A stretch of 64,000 bases of DNA from Arthrobacter sp. SPG23 (GTDB taxonomy: Bacteria; Actinomycetota; Actinomycetes; Actinomycetales; Micrococcaceae), in NCBI RefSeq assembly GCF_000876655.1, contig NZ_JYCN01000022.1, forward strand, positions 248,001 to 312,000, in the 5' to 3' direction. The position numbers and the translations under genes were made by a program. Position 1 is the stretch's first letter. The number at the start of each line of letters is the position of its first letter. Positions 60,607-64,000 of this stretch are shown here, piece by piece. The notes beneath the pieces are model-generated. The model was not told where the DNA came from, did no database searches, and saw nothing but the letters and a program-made list of their open reading frames with translations.

Positions 60607-61706
60607 CCGAGGAACCTCAGGTACCTCGCGGCCTGCAGCTCAAATGACTTTTGGGCTGCAGGCCGCAGTCCGTTAACCGTGTCGAACGGAACAGGTACGA
60701 CGGCGGCCGTCCGGCCGGAGCCTTCCCGCGCCCAGGTGCCGACCACCTGTCCGCCGGCCACGATCGTCTTCTTGAACATTCCGTTGCCGCCCGGGACTAT
60801 TTTTTGGGCATGTGCCGGCGGAAGCACGAGTGACCGGTCCGTGTATCCCAGCAGGAATTCATCGAAGCCCGGCAGGATCAGCAGGGAGCGCTGGCCGGGG
60901 ACGCCGTCGTCGAGCAGTGCCGCGGTGGACGGCGACATCCAGTAGTTGGTTCCCCCGAACTCCACCTCAGCGAGCTGATCCCTCACCGCGGCCAGTGCGC
61001 TGCGGACCTCCGTCACGGGCGTACTGGACCACCAGGCGAAGTCACGTTCCGTGGCCGGGCCGTGGCTGAGCATGTACCGGAGCACCAGCTCGGCGATGCC
61101 CTCGGCGCGGTCCAGCTCGCGGGACTTCGGAATCCACTCGTCGAACGCCTTGATGAGCTGCTGGTTCCCCACAAGCGGCCCCTGCACCAGCCAGGCCCGC
61201 TGGCACAAAACTCCCAGCAGGTGGATGCCGCGCTGGCCCGCCGTGGACTGGCCCGCGGCTTCAAAGGCCGCAAAGAGCTGTTGCCGCGTGGCCGAGCCGC
61301 CGCCGGAGACAAGTTCCAGGGCCGCATCGCGGGCAGAGTCCACGTCCCGGGCAGCGATCTCCAGCTCCCGGTGGCGGCCGCCCATTCCGCGGAGCTGGCG
61401 ATCGGCCGTGATGTCCAGGATCCAGCGCAGGTCCTCCGGAGCCAGCAGGTGAAGGGTCCCGCGCATGGGCCACGAGCGGACAACCAGTCCGTCATCCAGC
61501 GCGGACCTCACGGTGTCAACGCCGGCATTGCGGACCCTCAGCCCCACCGCCCACAGTGCCGCCTGCATGTCCTGGGCCTGCATGGCCGTCATCCAGCGCA
61601 CGGCGTCGGGAGCTGAATCGAACGCCGGCGCCAGCAGTCCCTGCGCGGCGAGGCGCAGCCGTCCGATGACCTGCCGGGTGACCCGGGTCCGTGCGCCAGC
61701 TCCCAT
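60603..61706 (-). CDS. Winged-helix DNA-binding protein of the AlkZ/YcaQ glycosylase family
   Basis: 367 residues, HTH_42 family. The catalytic QxQ motif typical of AlkZ is visible in [12 protein letters not shown] (Gln43 and Gln45). [20 protein letters not shown] and [10 protein letters not shown]-like blocks ([17 protein letters not shown]) are family signatures; the C-terminus reads [20 protein letters not shown]. Members excise bulky or cross-linked bases. ATG lies 6 nt after TACGAT, so it is probably leaderless. Substrate is unknown. Confidence 0.85.
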   Translation of the reverse strand: MGAGARTRVTRQVIGRLRLAAQGLLAPAFDSAPDAVRWMTAMQAQDMQAALWAVGLRVRNAGVDTVRSALDDGLVVRSWPMRGTLHLLAPEDLRWILDITADRQLRGMGGRHRELEIAARDVDSARDAALELVSGGGSATRQQLFAAFEAAGQSTAGQRGIHLLGVLCQRAWLVQGPLVGNQQLIKAFDEWIPKSRELDRAEGIAELVLRYMLSHGPATERDFAWWSSTPVTEVRSALAAVRDQLAEVEFGGTNYWMSPSTAALLDDGVPGQRSLLILPGFDEFLLGYTDRSLVLPPAHAQKIVPGGNGMFKKTIVAGGQVVGTWAREGSGRTAAVVPVPFDTVNGLRPAAQKSFELQAARYLRFLG

Positions 61707-61819
61707 GCCCCTATCGTAGGTCGGACCCCCATCCGGGGCGGCAGTCCCGGGCAGTTTTGCACGGGCAGTGCACGGCAGGCTCCCAGCCGGTTTACAGCCG
61801 GGGTCCCTACGCTTGATGG

Positions 61820-62312
61820 ATGACTATCGGAGAGCTCTGGCCGCACCTGCGGCCCCTGTGCCGGGCCCTTGCCCTGCTGGGCTGGGCTACCAGTGCTGCC
61901 GGAATGGCCGCAGGGCTCTCCATTGCCGTGGCAGGAGGAACGAGCCTCTCCCCCCACCATGGAGGCCCTGCAGGGCTTTTCGACGGTCAGCATGGGGGTG
62001 GCTGTCATCAGCTTCATCGCAGCCTCCCTGCTGCAGCCCCGGCACCGCGGCTGGCGTGCTGTTGACCATGACGCCGACGGCGCTGCCCCGGATCCCGGCG
62101 GCGAGTTGCCGCCCACCATCAGGAGCTTCCTGCTAGCCGCTTTCGCGTTGCTGACGGGCGCAGTCGTCTTCGCCTGTGCCGGGCTGGTCCTCCGCAACGG
62201 CCCCAGCGCGCAGTCCGTTGCGTTTTGCCAGGTCTTCCTGCTGGGCGCGGCGGCATCCGGGTTCACGTTCATGCTGTTCAGCAAGGTGGCCCCGCAGCGC
62301 CGGCGGACCTAG
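61820..62312 (+). pseudogene. Four-helix membrane protein gene with a frameshift in a C6 tract
   Basis: The leaderless-type start (TACGCT, 6 nt, ATG) opens MTIGELWPHLRPLCRALALL with a first helix. At 61950-61955 a run of six C shifts the frame; with five C the reading continues as TMEALQGFSTVSMGVAVISF and two further helix pairs (LLAAFALLTGAVVFACAGLV) to the stop at 62310. About 163 residues if intact. Either a frameshift mutation, an assembly error or slippage-based phase variation. An internal ATG (61959) could still express the C-terminal part. Confidence 0.75.
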
Positions 62313-62336
62313 CCCGGCGCCGGCGGACCTAGCCCG
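62297..62336. repeat. 20-bp tandem duplication across a stop codon
   Basis: Two perfect copies of gcgccggcggacctagcccg lie head to tail. The stop codon of the frameshifted membrane gene (tag, 62310-62312) lies in the first copy, so the duplication leaves the protein end unchanged. Confidence 0.9.
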
Positions 62337-62358
62337 GCGGCGGTAGTGTTCGGAGCGG

Positions 62359-63426
62359 CTAGAGCTCCATGCCGATCAGCAGCGGCTCCGGGTGCAGTTC
62401 AATGCCAAAGCGCTCGATGACGCCGCGCTGGACCTCACGCGCCACGGCCACCATGTCTGCCGCGCTCGCGGAACCCCGGTTGGTGATGGCAAGGGTGTGC
62501 TTGGTGGACAGGGACGCCCGTCCGCCGGAGACACTCGCGCCCGCCAGCCCGTATCCCTTCCCGAAGCCGGCATGGTCGATCAGCCAGGCGGCGGACAGCT
62601 TGACCAGGCCGTCCTCCCCGGCCGGGTACCGGGGAGCGTCCCCGGGGAGACGCCCTGCCGTTTCCGAGGAGACGATCGGATTGGTGAAGAAGGATCCCGT
62701 GGAATACGTGTCGCGGTCATCCGGGGCCAGGACCATGCCCTTGGAGGCACGGAGCCGCAGGACTTCACGGCGCACATCGTTGGCGTACGCCCTTTGTCCG
62801 GGTTCGACGCCCAGGGACTTCGCCAGCTCGGCATACCGGATGGGCGCACTCATGCGGCCCAGCGGCAGCTGGAACTCGACCGTGAGCACAACGAAGCGCG
62901 GGGACCCCTGGACGGTGGTCTGTTTGAGGATCGAATCCCGGTAGCCGAACTTCAGCTCGGAATTCGTGAAGGTGCGGACGGCGTTCTTTTCCCGGTCCCA
63001 GGTGCGCACCGCGGCGATGGTCTGGGAGACGTCCGCGCCGTAGGCGCCCACGTTCTGCACGGGAGTGGCGCCCGTGGAGCCGGGGATGCCGGACAAGGCT
63101 TCGATTCCGGACCAGGCGTGGCGGACGGCGTGCTCCACCAGGGCGTCCCAGTTGTGCCCTGCTTGGACCACCACGGCGACGCCGCCGCAGGAGTCCTCGG
63201 CGTTGACGGTGAACCCTTCAGAGGCGATCCGGAGCACGGTGCCGGGGTAGCCGTCGTCGGAAACCAGCAGGTTGGACCCGCCCGCGATGATGAGCAGCTG
63301 CTCGCCGGCGGCGTCCGCCGAGCGGACGGCCTCGATGATCTCCGGCTCCGTGCGCGCCTCGATGTAGGTGCCGGCGGGACCGCCAACGGCGGCAGTGGTC
63401 AGGTCGGAAAGCAAAGTCTGGGTCAC
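62359..63426 (-). CDS. murB: UDP-N-acetylmuramate dehydrogenase
   Basis: 355 residues, FAD enzyme reducing UDP-GlcNAc-enolpyruvate in peptidoglycan synthesis. FAD motif LLIIAGGSNLLVSDDGYPGT, GIPGSTGATPVQNVGAYGAD, catalytic Ser in YSTGSFFTNPIV and the C-terminal Glu region GIELHPEPLLIGME. The start is GTG, exactly 6 nt after TAGGCT on the minus strand and without a ribosome binding site, so leaderless. Confidence 0.96.
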   Translation of the reverse strand: MTQTLLSDLTTAAVGGPAGTYIEARTEPEIIEAVRSADAAGEQLLIIAGGSNLLVSDDGYPGTVLRIASEGFTVNAEDSCGGVAVVVQAGHNWDALVEHAVRHAWSGIEALSGIPGSTGATPVQNVGAYGADVSQTIAAVRTWDREKNAVRTFTNSELKFGYRDSILKQTTVQGSPRFVVLTVEFQLPLGRMSAPIRYAELAKSLGVEPGQRAYANDVRREVLRLRASKGMVLAPDDRDTYSTGSFFTNPIVSSETAGRLPGDAPRYPAGEDGLVKLSAAWLIDHAGFGKGYGLAGASVSGGRASLSTKHTLAITNRGSASAADMVAVAREVQRGVIERFGIELHPEPLLIGMEL

Positions 63427-63463
63427 CTGTCCAGCCTATCGGTCATTCCGGCGGGACCGGGAT

Positions 63464-64000
63464 TCAGGAGAGCTTCCGGGCCACCGGGGACAGCAGGAAG
63501 CTGACCACGAGCATCACCATCACGGCAAGCAGCGAGTGGAGGATGCCCACGTGTTCGGCAAGCAGCCCCAGCAGCGGCGGCCCGCACAGGAAGGCACCGT
63601 ACCCGATGGTGGACACCACCGAGACGCGCGCAGCGGCCTTGACGGGGTCGTCGGCCGCGGCGGACATCCCCACCGGGAACCCCAGTGAAGCACCCAGGCC
63701 CCAGACAGCCAGGGCCACGAAGGCCAGCCAGGGCACGGGGGCGAACACGAACAGCCCCAGACCGGCGACGGCCAGCGCGGCGCACCAGCGCATCACCGGC
63801 ACCCTGCCGAATCGGTCCAGGACCAGCGTTCCGGCGAAGCGTCCGATGGTCATGAAGGTGACGAACAGGCCGTAGCCCGCTGCCCCTGCCGCGTCCGTCT
63901 GGCCGTGGCCGTCGGCGAGTGCCAAAGCCACCCAGTCGCCGGCCGCACCTTCGGCGAGGGCAAGACCCAGGACCAGCACGCCCAGCAGCAGCGTGCGTTT
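63464..64000 (-). CDS. MFS transporter, C-terminal part
   Basis: 178 residues of an MFS protein whose 5' end lies beyond the window. Visible: LLLGVLVLGLALAEGAAGDW, the motif RFAGTLVLDRFGRVPVMRWC (motif A-like of the second half), ALAVWGLGASLGFPVGMSAA and VSVVSTIGYGAFLCGPPLLG. This pattern fits the six C-terminal helices of a sugar- or drug-type MFS protein. Substrate unknown. Confidence 0.88.
   Translation of the reverse strand, partial: KRTLLLGVLVLGLALAEGAAGDWVALALADGHGQTDAAGAAGYGLFVTFMTIGRFAGTLVLDRFGRVPVMRWCAALAVAGLGLFVFAPVPWLAFVALAVWGLGASLGFPVGMSAAADDPVKAAARVSVVSTIGYGAFLCGPPLLGLLAEHVGILHSLLAVMVMLVVSFLLSPVARKLS

Overview
The window comes from a high-GC actinobacterium of the Arthrobacter/Pseudarthrobacter type (Micrococcaceae). 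Evidence: very high G+C at third codon positions, a mycothiol synthase gene (mshD), a GlnR-type orphan regulator, PspC-domain sensor kinases, GTG and TTG starts, many leaderless-type promoters, and an spc ribosomal operon without rpsN, as known in Micrococcus luteus. It looks like an ordinary chromosomal core. I saw no insertion sequence, prophage or CRISPR array.

Layout. 1-9567 (minus strand): spc cluster (rplN-rplX-rplE-rpsH-rplF-rplR-rpsE-rpmD-rplO, cut by the window edge) and S10 cluster (rpsJ-rplC-rplD-rplW-rplB-rpsS-rplV-rpsC-rplP-rpmC-rpsQ), separated by 415 bp with a strong hairpin. 9980-12804: a GH1 glycosidase, a 41-residue membrane microprotein, and a decayed multi-membrane-spanning protein gene. 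12895-17378 (minus): str operon rpsL-rpsG-fusA-tuf. 17765-25282 (minus): rpoB-rpoC with a perfect hairpin between them. 25585-29911: lipoprotein, thiolase, YbaK-type deacylase, Tat-exported CpdB-like nucleotidase. 30119-35695 (minus): rplJ-rplL behind an L10-leader attenuator, a two-domain GNAT gene next to remnants of lost paralogues, rplK-rplA, secE-nusG and tRNA-Trp.

35958-43765: aminotransferase, a LuxR regulator / PspC-kinase pair divergent from three envelope-protein genes (two with PspC domains), pfkA and a GNAT protein. 43789-49996 (mostly minus): a PadR regulator, a 41-residue small protein and a DHA2 drug exporter as one operon; ankyrin protein with YgfZ; flavoprotein; nitrobindin; a 37-residue membrane microprotein; an unknown permease-like protein. 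50273-64000: GlnR-type regulator, mshD, ppk with a Nudix/phosphatase gene, a membrane protein with a YtrA-type GntR regulator, thyA-folA, an E. coli-type asd, an AlkZ-like protein, a frameshifted membrane gene, murB and part of an MFS transporter.

Most of the window is the information-processing core: ribosome assembly, transcription, elongation and SecE/NusG. The more unusual signals are: three short genes of 37-41 codons; a set of start codons placed 6-7 nt after a TANNNT hexamer (leaderless promoters); operator-like palindromes at the padR and GntR operons; two long perfect or near-perfect palindromes between genes; tandem-repeat wear across two stop codons; GNAT-gene remnants; a possible phase-variable C6 tract; and a compact tRNA-like fold upstream of mshD. 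I found no clearly new multi-gene system. The PadR / small protein / exporter operon and the tRNA-like fold are the best candidates for something undescribed.
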